From Trichopus zeylanicus subsp. travancoricus (Eukaryota > Streptophyta > Magnoliopsida > Dioscoreales > Dioscoreaceae): a stretch of 64,000 nt of DNA. The position numbers and the translations under genes are program-made. Within the stretch, counting starts at the first letter, position 1, and each line of letters begins with the position of its first letter. Location: assembly GCA_005019695.1 (NCBI GenBank), contig RXID01015303.1, positions 186,001-250,000 of the forward strand, in the 5' to 3' direction. This document shows, piece after piece, positions 12,199-27,300 of this stretch. The notes below the pieces were generated by a model. It saw nothing but the letters and a program-made list of their open reading frames with translations, searched no databases and was not told the DNA's origin.

Positions 12199-12922
12199 CT
12201 TGCAAGATTAGGATGGGTAGAAATTAGTAGAGGTGCCCATCTATTCTCAAAATGTTTCTGTGAATGATCAATGGTAGTTCAAGAAAAGTTTGATGTTGCA
12301 TATATTTACCTGGATCACTTGAGTGTAATAAAATGGTGGTGTTGTTTTCCTGTATCCATGTCTATCAAAATTTTATTAATGCCGCAGAGTTTTTATGATA
12401 TGTTTCCGATCTTAAAATGTGATGTATATCTTATTAGTATGTTAATAAAACAATAATGATCTTATATTCCATTCTAATTTCAGTGAATGATGCATAATCA
12501 ACAACCAATTGAAACATTAGCGGATACTTACAAAAATAGAAATATCTAGCAGACTTATAACAAAATTTTGAACTCTAATATCTCAACAAACTAACTCTTG
12601 TTTCTAGCGTAACTTCTGTCTTGTTCACCAAAAAAAAGTATAGAACATAATAAAATATTTATTTCACTGTTATATATACCCAAAATATACCCAAAAAAAA
12701 AATACAGTTTTTCCGGATTCTATAAGTGTTCTTTTTGGAACTCTTTGAGTTTTTGTGATAAGCCAGAATTTGCGATTTACAAACAAGGACCCCTACAAAA
12801 TGTTACACATGGAGCCCCATGAATGGATTTTGATAAATCCAACAAATCCCTCTTCTTTTCAATTAAACAAGGTATTGAAATGGAGGTGTCATGGAACATT
12901 CTCAGCTTCAACTGCCTCCCTG
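12199..12922. other. Convergent 3' flanks of oxidoreductase and beta-galactosidase genes
   Basis: AT-rich transcribed flank of the two convergent genes, containing several AATAAA-like signals on both strands. No additional gene is supported. Confidence 0.6.
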
Positions 12923-15900
12923 CTACTCACTGCAAAGTGCTTCCACTGCAAGGCTTTTCGTTACTCCTGGACAAGGATCCCCATACTTGAGAGTAGTGAC
13001 ATCAACCGAGCAGCTCTGACGGCCAACACATGACTGCATTTTTAATAATAGTTCAATTTCTATCCCAAAAAAACTAAACAAATGGAAGCGGTTGTGAATC
13101 TGGCTACCTCAGGAAGCTCACCTGCCATGTTTAATGCTAACTCTAGAGCCTATCATTTAACTAGATACCTCTGGAAAATCAGTAATTAAAATTACATGCT
13201 TGCCTAATCGTAAAGTATGTTTAAGAGTTGTACCTCTTGAACAATTGGAAGAACACCATCTGCATGGCAAGCTCCATGACTCAAGTTTCCACAATTTCCT
13301 TGGGGAGTGCCAAAGCTTGCAAATTTAACAGAGACTATCCGCCATCCTCGTTCACAGGATAATTGGATTGCAGGACTTGTCAGTTTAAAGGCAGAGCTTG
13401 GTTCCCAGAGACCAACAGGAGGGGGATCCAATTCAGAGACATGTGCGCATATCTCTTGGTTTGTCTTGGTCAATACAGTAATTTTTGAAGGATCACCACC
13501 TATTTCTTCATGCAGAACCAACAGGTTTTGGCCAGGATTTACCCAGGGGCGCGGAACATGATACCTGCAAAAAATTTTTTAAGGGCAAAAGTAATATGTC
13601 ATGAAAAATAATTTCTTAACAGAAGTATCTAATGGATATGCATTGAAAAGATAATTTGATCTCAGAGCTGGATAATACAACAATTTGAGACATTGGAAAA
13701 GAGAATTAAATAAACATCCAGACAAAGAGGAACAACCATTTTTTTCGTAAAACTACGAAGTGTGTCTTATCATAGTCTTCGGTTTTCAAACATCTACACC
13801 ATTATAGTAGAGCCTCAAAGGCCAAAGCATTGCTAATGAGTCATAGACCTTACAAACACTTGTCTACTGAATCTCAATTAAAAGGAACTCCAGGCAGCTT
13901 TGCATGTCAAAACACAATTTTTAAGATAATATAAAAATAATTTGACCTTGTGTTTGGTACCAAAAAAGCAGGTAGTTGTCCAGCACACATTACCTTAACC
14001 ATGATCTCATATCAATAGATGGGAATTGCACTTGTCTAACACCTTAAAACTTGTTTTCAAATATGCTGAACAAGTAATAACTAATAACTGTAATGCATCA
14101 CAAAAAAGTGGGGGCATTCTTACAATACTTGAGCAGGCTCCCCGCATCCCTTCAGACATTTATTGGAATCATATGGCCCTCTGTAGTCACAATCTTCTGA
14201 ACAGCCTGTTGATGGTGAGAGATAAGCAGGCCAATATCGTCCTACACACTGGCCATTAACCCATGCTTGACCTTTTCCCATGCTGGAAAGGTTCAAAGCC
14301 AATGGACCATCTCCTTCAGGCGCGACAAATGTTGTCTGAGGAGGTGAAAGAAAACTACAAAATCAGTGATCAATTAAAGAGGGGGGAATAATGTTGTCAA
14401 AAGATAATTCCCAAGAGTGACAGGTTAAACTGACAATCATACTAAACATGCAGATCAGTTATATGCCTCTCATATACGGACCTTGTACCATATCAAACTT
14501 TGATTGGTTGGCAGATGGTTCCCTGAAGTCCAAACAGCACTATTTGCTTGGTTCATTTTATCAAGTCCAAGATATTCTCCATCTGTGCCAACCTGAAAAA
14601 TAGATGCATGAATAACAACATTGGGCATAAATCTAAATTTTAACCTTTCCATGAAATTTCACATGAATTCAATACCAAGATATCCTTCCACCATAATTTA
14701 CGTCTAAAAAACCAAGATCTTAAAAAGTAAAAAATCAAATTTGAAGCCAAAAGAAGATGGAGACTTGATGTATTTCATAAAATCTTGTGGCCAGAGCTTG
14801 ATGTTGCCACGTAACACCACGAGAAGGCCCAACCGCATAGTCTATAATATTTAAATCATTACAATATATATCCCTCCAATGGTAGGAAGCCCAAGATTTC
14901 ATCTTAGTTTGATCCTGGCTCATAAAAAAAGAGGGACCTTGATTTAGCTGGGGGCCACAGGCTCCAATTCTTCAATTGAAAATGGGGTCCTCACAGAAAA
15001 TATTTCAGACTTTATTGCTTCTTTAGCACATTGAATTTGTACTGAATACAACAAAGTTGTCAACCGCAGATAATTATATCACAGAATGAAAAGCAAATTT
15101 AATTCTATTTAGTCTCAGTGGCAAGAAACTAAGAAACTCCAAGAACAGGCTTGGAAATTATAAATGGACTCGGATACTAGTAAAATCACCTCACAGTTTA
15201 GAAGTGCCATGTATTATTAATTTTGGCCTTTCATGCTTGAAGCCAGAAATGCATTCATAATCAGATTTCTGAAAGTGGAGAGAGAACCTGATAAGTCCAT
15301 TCTTGACTAGAAAGATCTCGAACATTCTCCATGAAGCCAACAACCGAGACCGAGGATATTCCAGCACCAGCAATATCAAACCATGGTCCATAATTCTACA
15401 ACCATGATAAAATCTACTTAATTAATCATTCTTGAAAAATGGAAAATTATAGCAATAGTCCAACTTAACGGATCACTACATATGCACCTGGAGCCCAATC
15501 ATCATGCTCAATATCTCCAAAGAATTGCTTCCTTGGTTCAGCGTTATTGCCTTATTAATTGTAAAGCTTGCATCATCATGGTTTCCATACCCAAATCCTG
15601 CACAAAATTCCTCGATAAAACAGATTATGCAGGGCCATTTATTATGAAACCATGCATTGGGGTGCATTACCAACATTTATTTTTGTACAACCAAAATGAA
15701 AGAAAACTGTGTATTCAAGGTACTAAAATTAAGAGGTAGATGACTGGAATTACGCAATTTTATCCTGAGAAAGTAGTGCAGTAACAGTAGTCATCAGTCA
15801 TCACTAAAGATCAATCTTACAAGCATATCTTCAATCTCAATATTACTTTATATGCTTTTTGATGGACAGAAAAAATAGATTATGAGTATATGATTTCACA

Positions 15901-18900
15901 TGCAGATTAATAACACAGTCCAACATGGAGCTCGCTTGAACTTCTACCACTAACGAAATAATGAAGTGCTATCTGCATTTGCATAGTTGTATATAAACTT
16001 CTACCACTAAGTTGATATAAGTGGCAGACCCATACTCCAAAGGAGAGATGGCCAGTTGAAATCTAGCGTCTAGCAGCTAGCCAATTTCACATAAAAGGTG
16101 CTCTTGGAATGGAAAACAAAGAACATAGATTTGAGGTGTTGAATGTAAATCATTCCACAGAACAGATTCAAACCTGCAAGGTTTTTGTTCACAAATAGCA
16201 GTGCTGCGTGTCCTAAACTCTCAATGTGCACAACTACTTCCTTCCCGTCCATCGGAGCAATCTCCTCATCAACATTAACACTGCATAGAAAACCTGAGTG
16301 AAGAATAGAAACTAGCCCAAGAACCTCGAAGGCAATGAATTAACTAAAAGTCTAAAAGCCAATGTATGTACCAAGTTTACCAAAACTATGACTCATAAAA
16401 AAATTGAGTGCCTGAATTGGCAATAAGAACATATCCAACTCATGCTACATAATTGAGCTTGATTTACATAAGAAAAATACATGCATGTTTCAACAAAAGG
16501 ATAAGAAGCTATGTTAATTTTGAAGCTGTATTCCAGAGAGAAAGATATAAACAGATTTATATTAACAAATCATGTAATAAAGATGCTATCCTTTTGTCAT
16601 GATTCACTAATACTTAATATAAACCATGAAAGATGAATTTTAAGTTGCTGTTTCCTGTTCCCATAAATGCCCCATTGGTGTGGTTTCATTAACTTAGCAA
16701 TTCGTAAGTTAGGAAAGAGGCCAGCAGAAATATTCCCTTGAATTACCTTATTGAGTACCACAAAAAATCGCTAGCATCCCTTGTGGTATTTATCTGTTCC
16801 AACAGATTTGGGGTGGTAAATGAATTGTTATCCATGGTCCCTACTTTTTCTCTGTACCATTCCCATGCTGCTGATGATAGAGAGTACTGCAACTTGGCTT
16901 CCGAATCATGCAAAAAAGCTCCAATGGTCTTTTGTGAGACAACCTTCAATAGTTCAATCATCAAGCAATAAACTCAGTTTCTAGGAGAGGTAATGCATCC
17001 TTAATGTCTTATTTTTTGAAGTATCATGCAGGGATTAAGTTCAAAACCAGCTTGCTTCACACTATACAACAGGATGATTATAACATACAGGTATCTTGCA
17101 GCAGGGAAAATAAACATAATGAATCCGTTAGGGATATTTATCCTTCCCACAACACATACCTCAGCAATTAATAATAATATAAGTGCAGATGCTTTTGTGG
17201 ATTGGCTAACTTCCACAGTTCACTCAATTCATCACTCATTTTTTACTTTGGGAGATATAGATGCTTAAGTCTTACAAGTTGCAGCCATTAGTAAATATCA
17301 TTAAGCAACAAGTAGCAAGAGACTTTTTCAGAAAAAAAAAAAAGAAAGAAAGAAAAGATATCTGTAGATTTATTTCAGATCCCTTCTCTGCTATGGTAGT
17401 CAGCTCTGAATTGCACCATTACATTGCAGAGGAGTTAGCAATGAACTAACTAAATTAAGATAGGGACCATCTTATGACAACATACCTTAGCAGTATTAAA
17501 AATTACATTCTTGCAGTCAGGAAGAATGCTGACTGACCAAGCAGGAAGGAAATATGAATTTCCATCAAATGAGACATTTGCATCTGAATTATGGTCAATG
17601 TTAGCAAGAAATGCTGCACAACCAGTGGAACTCTTGTAGATGTGTGCCTACCAACCAGAACATAGAAAAGGTTAAATAACGAACGAGATGGATGCATACT
17701 TTAGGCAATGAGATCAAATGTAAACATACAGGAAATTTTCTTAACAAAAGATGTCATTCCTTATTTCTCCAAGTTACGCATTTCCCAAAATTTGCATTGA
17801 ATATAAAAAAATGACCCAAGATTAGTAAGACAGTTGCTTGCTGATGTTAGAAAGCTAATAGATATTAGAATTCCTCCAAGAATAAAGATGGGTGGGTAAA
17901 TCTAATTTCAGCATCACCACCTTACCTAAAAACTAGAATGCAGAATTGCAATGGATTTTCAATGAAGTAGGCATGAACCAGGCAAACTCATGCAGATACT
18001 ATGCACTTTTGCTCATCTCACATTTTTGCATTGTAAGATTAACAAACTCCAGTTTTCCATGAAATAGCAGTGCAAAAGTACAACTGTATTGTCATTTATG
18101 TGTGTGACATCCAAAATTAAGAAAACAAGAATAAACCTTATATTGAGAGAGGAGTAACTGTGATGATGTGCTTATATACCTCTAAATTTGTGCCAAATGA
18201 TATATAGGTGGCATCAGAATTAATCAATTGCATTTCACACAATTTTATTGACTTGTGAAGATCTTTCAGGTGGCCCCACTTCGGCTGCCGAAGAAAACCT
18301 GCAAGTAATTCTGGATGAAGGCAAAAGTTTCCTCTAAAATAGTATGGCACAAACTTCTCAAAATAGATGGTTATCCTATCTCTTCATCTATTTAACAAAA
18401 GGCAATAGGGTAGTACGAGACCCAAAAAAATCTGTGCTTTTTTTCATGCAATGATGAAAATGAAAGATATAGCTCAAAAACAGGAATATTTCTTGCAATA
18501 ATTTGGAATCACTTTGAAGCCATGTAGTCCACCATATAATCATCCATATGCAATGAACCAACCCGAATCATCTAACAATAAACATGCATTTTCCTATATC
18601 AGTGCAATGCATAAGCTACTAAACATGTCATAAATTTAGATACACACTAAGAATATTGCTTGTGAAAAGGTCCTATGGTATATTTTAGTATTTTACAAAT
18701 CTAAATATCAAAAAAGAATCTACAGAATTTGACTGTTAGTGGTACCGTATTCATTGATTGGAGCATCATAATCATAACTAGTTGCAATCAGAGGACCTCC
18801 AGCCGTCCTTCCAAAATTTGTGCCTCCAAAATACTGCAATCACCATCAGTATAAGAAAATGTGATCAATATTTTGGGTAACTGATTTTCAGAATATAATG

Positions 18901-21900
18901 TAATTTAGAAAACTAGCAGTTACCATGTAGTAGTTCTGGAAGGTGCCACCTGTTTCAAAGAATCTTGCAACAGAAAAGGCTAGATCCTCAACAGGTCTGA
19001 AAGGAATAGCATAACCAAACGATAAAAACCTGCAAGATTGCTGAGTATTTGATCATAGGTCCTAAAAAGCATCTACTCGTTACCAAGTTAAGATGCAAAC
19101 ACGTACCATCCTGTGTAACCCTCAGTCCACATTTTGGGCTTAGAAGGTGAATTTGGAGCAAATGTATCACAGTAGAATCCATTGCAAGTATTTATCTGCA
19201 TGGCAGGGATATTTACAATATAGAAGGACAGTCAATGGGTCTTGGTAGATGAAATGTGATGAGCAGTTCAGGTAATAACTAGCACAAGTACAGAAAGATG
19301 ACTCTCAACTCCAACCCATTGCAGGTGTCATTAGACAAACTATTTGAGTGCAAACACTGAATGCCTTTTTTTATTTTGTTAAAAAAGGCAGGAATATTTA
19401 CTGTTGGATTGATCACTTTTTTCAATCTTGAAAGAGAAGACGAACAAAAGGCAAAATTATCACAAAGGTGAAATTTTATTCCTGATTTCAGGCAATAGGA
19501 TGTGGGGCTATACCTCCAGAGACTTACTTATAAAATGTAAAATTATCTATTACCCCATAGCCAAATATTTTTCTTCCATTTATGCCCATTGAATTTTTCA
19601 AATCCCCAGTCAGACCTGCTTTTTAAAAATTTTTTTCAGAAAAACCTTTTGACTAAATCAGATGAAATATTTTAACCCCACCATATATGCAAGATGAGGC
19701 AAATCATATCATAAAAGAAAAATATAGTAGTTTTTAGCAACACCAGATGGTTGCCACATTAGTGCATTACATACATATAAACATGTACATGCAACAATAT
19801 CTAACTCACCTTTTCCTGTTAGAAAGCAACTTTGTAAGATTAAGATATTTTGACTACAAAAAGATCAAAAAACAACACAAAATTTTGAAAGTAGGTTAAC
19901 AATTAGAAAATCAACTCGTATAAATTGCTCTTTTCCTATTGGAAATAAATGGTCAAGCATGCAACATGGCACCAAATTATCCATTCCCAAAGAAGATTGG
20001 TGATTAACTTGCACTAGTATAGCAAAATGTGATGACAAGCAAACTGTTGCAGTTTTGCCAGATGCACAAAAATTAAGTGCAACACTGACCAAAAATATTC
20101 AGGTTTTCCTAAAAGCTCATTAGAAAGCTCTAATCCGTACACAGATGTGTTTGCATGTGGTGTATGTACTTGTACATACACAACCATGTTTCCAGCTAAA
20201 ACATTTAGAATGAAGAAAATGATAGCCAAATATTTGACCATTAACTTGATTGAGACTTACAATTGGATCAGGTGCATCTTCTTGTTGGCACATAACCCAT
20301 GGGACAGTAGTATTAAGAGCAACCGCAGTAGATGCAGCCCACTTCACATATGATGCTCCACCAATACCATATGCCCATTCAACATTTCCATACTCATTTT
20401 CAACCTGTCAGATGGAATACCAAATGAATGTATATAAATGACAAACTATAGAATGGGTTGTTATCCACTTTATCCCACAGATCTAAGTTGGAAAATGAAG
20501 TTGTATTGCTTAATTGACCTTAGGCCTGGCAAGCAAGAGAATAAAATGGAGCCAATGGCAATAGGTTCCCCATGAATCGAAGTAATTGTTGTATTGCTTG
20601 CCATGTAACATAGGTATTACCTCAACTCACCTTTTAAACCAACAAAGGTTATAAATAGAGAATCACAACCAACTTTTCCGGCAGGTGAACACCATGCACC
20701 ACTTCACTATATTCAGAAAGTCTGATGGCATTCAGTAATTGTTGCTCCAATTGCTACTCTTACAATAACTTGAAATTCAAAAACCAAGTAAAATCTAGTG
20801 AGGAATTTGGAAGTATTACCTGTGCAAGAATGATAGGACCACCTTGTGATGCAAATAGCTTCTCATCCTTCATAAGAGCTACTATCTTGGCAATGAATCT
20901 CTGCATTTCTTCCTGTTTGGCAACCTCAAGGTTAAGCCTCAGGCTTTAGCCAAAGAAAGATATTGCAACCTAGGCCAGGATTCTCAAGGCAAGAACTACT
21001 GGAAATACTTGCTATCATTAAGGAATATAGAAAACTAGAAGAGTGCTCCAGTATTAATGAAGTAGGAAGTTAAGCTGGTAAAGTACCTGAAACTGTGCAT
21101 TGCTTGTCCGAAATTGGATTCCAGGAATGAAGTGCAACCACATGGGGAAACCACTGGAAAAAGAAATTATGGCATTATGGAAACTTTACAGATACTAATT
21201 GGTCAAGTCTCAGGCCAAAACTTTTGTTCTACTCGCAACCAATATTTAACTAGAAAAACTTTCATGATATAGACATTCCTGCAGCAATTTTGTTTTATCT
21301 GATTAAGCCTTCTGAAGCTTTTGCTTGAAATTTATTTTCCCCTACATTGAAGAATAATAAATCCAGAGATGATGTATTCTATGCTCTTGTCAATTATATC
21401 ATGACAAATGCTAAACATTTCTTTTAAGCCAAATTTGAAAATAGACAAACTTCAAAAAGCTAACAGTGCCCAATGTCAACATCATGCTTTTTGAGGTAAT
21501 CTTAGCGTTCAAAGATTGAGAATACACAAACCTACAAAGCATAATAACTGACATGAGAAACTACAGCATATGAATGACCAGATACGAACCCATAATTCCA
21601 TTCAGCACAAGCATATGGTCCAATTCTCAGATGCACATACAGTCCTGCCTCCTGAACTGTCTTGACAAACTTGACCAAATCAAATCTTCCTTCAAAGTAG
21701 TACTACAAGATTTTCAGGAAAACAATTTCATTCTCAAGAAAAACATCAATCATAAAAACTGCAGCTATTCTCCAACCCCTCCCTCCATACCTGCCCTTTG
21801 TTAGGCTCGTGATAGTTCCAGAAGACGTAAGTCTCAATCACGTCCAATCCCCCTTCCTTTGACTTTCTAATAATATCTGGCCACACCTACAACACAAAGC

Positions 21901-22139
21901 AAACTAACCTCAAGAAAAAGAGCACTATAGAAGTACATCAACAAGATAAAAATTTCACATACCTCAGGTGTGGTCCGGGGATAATGAACAGACCCCGAGA
22001 ACAAGATCCGCCTCTGCCCATCGATAACCAGCGCCTTTCGATCATAAGTGACATTGGCCGCGGACCCCCGTTCCAAACAAACATCACCTAGGGCTAGAAC
22101 AGAAAGAAAAATCAGAATGCTCCCACCAAACCAACCCAT
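12923..22139 (-). CDS. Beta-galactosidase (GH35) with C-terminal galactose-binding lectin domain
   Basis: Apoplastic exo-beta-galactosidase predicted to trim galactose from wall polysaccharides or glycoproteins. Nineteen exons on the minus strand: 22139..21963, 21886..21791, 21702..21590, 21153..21087, 20912..20820, 20404..20261, 19195..19107, 19029..18924, 18833..18746, 18298..18180, 17647..17486, 16943..16747, 16280..16174, 15597..15488, 15395..15288, 14592..14482, 14335..14124, 13564..13234 and 13033..12923. They join in frame to 846 residues, a full-length plant BGAL. A signal peptide precedes NVTYDRKALVIDGQRRI. The acid/base Glu lies in VENEYG and the nucleophile Glu in PKMWTEGYTGW. Other hallmarks are GPYACAEWNYGGFP, WVMCQQEDAPDPIINTCNGF and GGTNFGRTAGGPLIATSYDY. 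Residues from about 730 form the Cys-rich lectin (SUEL) domain: CERGWRIVSVKFASFGTPQG to DPCPGVTKSLAVEALC. This domain occurs in only some plant BGALs. No lesion seen. Confidence 0.95.
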
Positions 22140-24060
22140 TCCCTCCTCTTTCCAAAACAAGATCCAATGTTTTTCCTTGCAAGAAACCAAGATGGAGGGA
22201 AAGATCGTAACGCCTTGGAAAATAAGTAGGAATCGGGATGGAGTGGAGACAGAGAAGCGAACCTTGTCGGCATTTGACGGATAAGGCAGCTCCGCGGATC
22301 GATTGGAATCGCGAGCTTGGGCTAGGGTTTCGTCTGGGGGACGGAGAGAGACAGAGGAGACGACAAGCTGGAAGGGCTCCCGCGGCTTCTCCTCCACGAA
22401 CGGTTTAAAGAAGGGAATTTTGCAAACAATTGCGATGCTTGCAGGGCCCCGACGATGGATACAAAGCCAAAGCGTTTTGCAGATACCTCGCTGACAGATT
22501 TTATAATTATGCTTTACACTACATAGCATGAATAATTGCATATGAACCCTAAAAGTTGTCGTAATTCGATCCGAAGTCCTTCAAATATCAAGTTTCCTCA
22601 TATTCATTTTCTTAGATTAAAAAATAAGAATGGTCAATTACATATAGATCTTTTGAAACATTATTAAAATGTATATTTTAAAAAAAAATTTAAAAATTAC
22701 ATATAATTATTTAAAATCTTGCTAAATTATACTATTTTTTGAAACTTAAAAATTACATATTTTTCTTGAATTATTGGATTATAAATACCAGTATTTTTGG
22801 CCTCCTAAATTCCTATCATTTGGATAAAAATTTCTTGATTAAAATCCTTCATCTATTAAATATCACTTGAAATTTTATATGAAAAAATTAGTAACGAAAA
22901 TCATAAATAAAAATAAAGAAAATATGTTTCATATTACAACTACCTACCATATGGAATGAGTTATATGCCAATACAATTGATACACTAGCTCAAATCATAC
23001 ACCAGCAACTACCCAAATTACATGCTAACTGACTGAAGTATGATATTTTGGGTATGGTCATTTTTTTCTCATCTAAATTCACAAAAAATTCTCTCTCCCA
23101 TTAATTAATTTCAGTCACTTGATTCTACCAACCTATCAATATCCAACAACCCACTAAAATTTGAAATTGAATTAAACTTCGGTTGATTATTTTTTATTAT
23201 CTTGAACTTTGAATCTCCTGTAAAATTTGCACTGTAGATCAACCTAAAAATACTAGTCTCACATCACATGTCCGAATAATCCAAATCAATATTACACTAT
23301 TACACCTATCCAGCAGTCATGTTTTTTTTAAAAAAATAATTAAAGAAGCAATTTGGAGATTTAATAATTGACCGTTAAATTTTCAAGACTATTATGAGTA
23401 ACCATGTTTTGAGAGTTTAAGCTTTGACAAATTTAATTTTCAGAGATAAGAGCTTCACAATTAGGAAGGAGAAGGGGGTTTCATAATGTCACGAGACTCT
23501 TTTTTTTCTCTTTTCTTTTATTTTTGCAAATAAGTTAAATTCATAATGTAGAATTTATTATTATTACTAACACATCAAAGTTAAAATTTTATAGGAGATG
23601 AAAGAGATCTTTTTGAAATAACAATCGAACCACCAAAATCTCCTCTAACTGGTTTCGGAGTATTTTACCTTTTTACTTTAACCTAAATGATGCTAAATAG
23701 TATATATTCTTTGAATATTTAGAATTCTCATGGTTCCTCCGATAAAATTTTTGTAACATATCTACTAATTCAAAAGAATATGTAATTTTTAAGTTTAAAA
23801 AAAATGTAATTTGACAAGATTTTAAATGATTATATGTAATTTTTAAAATTTTGAGTAAAAATATGTAATCTAATAAAATTTTAAAAATTATTCTTAATGT
23901 TTTGAATTTAAAGAAGAAATATGAAATTTGATAAGATTTTAAAGGGCTATATATCACTAATCCAAAAAAATTAAACTATTTTTTTCGATGTTTAAGCAAT
24001 AAATGGTCTTTAAAATAAAAGTAGAAAGTGAAATAAACAAAAACAAAATCAAAGAATCAT
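22140..24060. other. Beta-galactosidase 5' flank, then AT-rich intergenic DNA
   Basis: The first 300 bp (GC-richer, to about 22450) is the probable promoter and leader of the minus-strand beta-galactosidase gene. The remainder is AT-rich with short degenerate repeats such as 'tatatgtaatttttaaaattttg' around 22680-22780 and 23770-23900. No gene or RNA is supported. Confidence 0.55.
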
Positions 24061-24399
24061 ATTTCTTCCAAAACTCGCTGTAGAGATGGGATCTCTCCAT
24101 GGATTTACATTGGTGGCAATGGCGGAGCTCGAGGTGCTAAGAGATGATGGAATCTCACTACGGATTTGAATTGGTGCAAAGAAATGATGAAGAAGGATAT
24201 CAATCTCTCCACATATCTAGCTGGAGATTTGATCAAAACCCTTCCTTGAGATCAGAGGACCCTAGGATCATTAGATACAAGTGGTAATATAATGTGACCC
24301 TACAAATCCACATGGAGGCCCATACCCTAGTGGCCTAGCAAGCCTGCCCATGGATCTCTGTCCCATCCCTTCACAACACTTCAAGGCATCTTTTAAGGA

Positions 24400-27300
24400 G
24401 GTTCTAACAGGTAAAGGATCTCCTCATCTTTCTAGGTAATGAGTCCAGAGACCCTAGATCCGGATCGTGGAAAAGAAAATGACAGAAGGGCCCATTCTTT
24501 TAGTGTTTCTATTGTTTAGAGTGGGGACATCGGGCATTGGTGTGTTGGAACTCTACCACTTGCCGCCGACATGGAGGTCTTGGACATCGAGCCTAGCAAT
24601 GTATTTCTGGATCCTTAAGAACGAAAAGCCAATGTAAGCCCTCTCAATCACCTCATAGATCATTCAATTTGCTGATGGACGACGATATCAAGGCTAGTTT
24701 AGAGTCCATGATGACCATAGTGGTGATCTGAATTATTAGGGGAACACCCTCATGGCAAAATATTCAAGATTCTTATACAAACCGTTGGCTTGTGACATGG
24801 GACTAGGAGGCTAAGGTTTTCCTAGACGAGAGTTTCTTAATTCGATTCCCCAACACATAACTCTTAGAAGTGGCTATCACCACAAAAAGGCTACAAGGAG
24901 ATGAATGGGAAGGGGAGGTTCATCAATGGGTATCAAAAGAAGTGGAGGACTACAAGAAGGTATGGGTGGCTATCAGAATGGAGGACCTGCTATTGAGGAA
25001 TAAAGCAATACTAGCTAAAGCTCTCAACCTAGGCCTTTTAGTAATAGGGGTGGATTGAGAGCTAGACTCAGTGGATGATCTCCGAGAGATTAAAGCTTTG
25101 ATCATGATGAATGATGTACGAGGTATCCCATCAAGCATCTAGTGCTACATTGGTAACTCATAGGCTGAGGCCAAAATAGAAATCTTGAAAATCCTAGAGG
25201 AAAGAGACGTTGTAATAGGAGAAGAGGAATGTAGTCAATGATATTGGGTCCATAAAAAGAAATCTCTAGTACTAACATATAGGGTTGTCTAGGTGAAAGA
25301 GCAAAATGAAAAGGAAATACTAGATGAAGAAGACAATGTTCATTGCTGCAACAAAGCCCGTTTCTACCAGAAGGGGAAAATGGGCCAATTATCATCATGC
25401 ATAAGTACAAATAGAGAGGTGCACACTATTGGATCAACAAGATCACTTGGAGTAAATTAGTAGAACAAAACTAGTTGGATGGACTTGACTTCTCTAATAA
25501 TGAGTACTTAGTAAAGGATGAGATCCTTATAGAAAAAGAATGGAGGGGAATCAAAGGTTGGATGGGGAGGGGAGCTTGAAACAAATTAGCAAAAGTTCCC
25601 TTTAATATGTTCATAATTATGCATCCACTAGCATTTGCAACCCTGGAACTTGCTTCTTCTAGGAAATCAACAACACCTCCTCTTCGCAGGAGCCTGCGGG
25701 AGATCCAACATGCTAGAAAGGTGCCAAAGGACCAAGGTGCTTCTAAACTCTCTAGTATCATCCATGCCCCTTTCAGAAGTAAAAAATCTACCCCCATGCT
25801 AGAGCAAAGCAATTCATTATCTTTATGGTTCTTAGAGAAGTTTGCTCAAATAGGAGAAATATGTAGCTTTGACACTTATAGGAATAATCTTGAGACAAAA
25901 AAATACTCCTAGCCTTCCAAAATATTGAGAAATAAAGGATTGCATTAGTACCAACCGGAGGAAATAAAAGTAAAACATAAACATTCTGGAATGTTAAGGG
26001 TTTAGGGACCTTTACTAAAAAAATAGCTATAAAAGCTATGATCAGTGAATGTAAAGCTGACATAATTGGCATTCAGGAGACTAAACTAAAAATATTTCCA
26101 AAATAGTCCTAAAACAGCTAGGTGAGAAAAAAGTGGAATCTTACCCTCCTAGGGTGCTTTAGAAGGCATCTGTATAGGTTGAAATGATAACTTGCTCAAA
26201 ATCCTACACCATATAATTGGTTTGTGCTCCATCTTGGTGGTCTTCTATTCTCTTAACTCCCATTCAAAATGGCTTTGTTCTACTGTCTATGTCCCCAATC
26301 CAAAATCAAGAAAGTTGAGTATTAGAAGGAGATTAATTCTATAAGCGAAGAATGACAGTTACCCTGGGTTATCTTTGGTGACTTTAATGCTACTATGTTT
26401 GACTCTGATAGGAAAAATACCACAGAGAACAACCATGACAAGGACCAATTCAATGGGTGGATTGCTCTCCATGAATTGGTGGATATCCCCCTATCTGGCA
26501 AAAAATATACTTGATCGAACAGACAAGCAAAACCTAATTTTGTTAAACTTGACAGGTTTTTGGTATCCCTTGAGTGGGAAGCCAAATTCCCCTTAGTCAA
26601 TTCTAGGGCTTTTACCCAAACTACATTTGACTATGTCCCAATTGCACTATCTATTGAAACTAAGAAGCCCAAAAAGAGAATACTCATATTTGAAAAAATA
26701 TGGTTGTAGGAAGAAGATTTTGTTAGTATGGTAATAGAAAAATAGGGTCAGTATCCTAACAGGGAAAATGATATAGAAAATATGATGAGAAAACTCAAAA
26801 GGCTCAGATTTGACATCAATAAGTAATGCAAAAACCACTTTGTTAACATAAATGCTAGGAAAAAAGAATTACTAGAAAACATAGCATCCTTAGAAGTTAG
26901 CCAAGAAAACAAACTCTGTTTGTGAAGGAGCTGGACAACTTAATTGATTTTAAAATAAAGCTGGATGATGTTTTAAAAAATGAAGAACTAATATGGAAAC
27001 AAAGGTCCAGAATAATGTGGATGTGAGAAGAGGACTCTAACACTACCTTTTTCCATATAACAGCTAGCAATAGAAGAACATTGAATTTGATTACAGAACT
27101 AACAGATGACTTTACCATTGAAGATGAAATGACCAAACATGCTATAGAATTCTACAAGAATTTATTTGGCAGGGTAAAAGACTGGAATATAAAGGCTGAT
27201 TAGTAGAAAATATATTTTGAAAAAGTTGACTTAAAAGAAATAGAGTCTACATTTTCTGAGACAAAAATCAAAAAGGCAATTTGGGACATGGCAGAATCAA

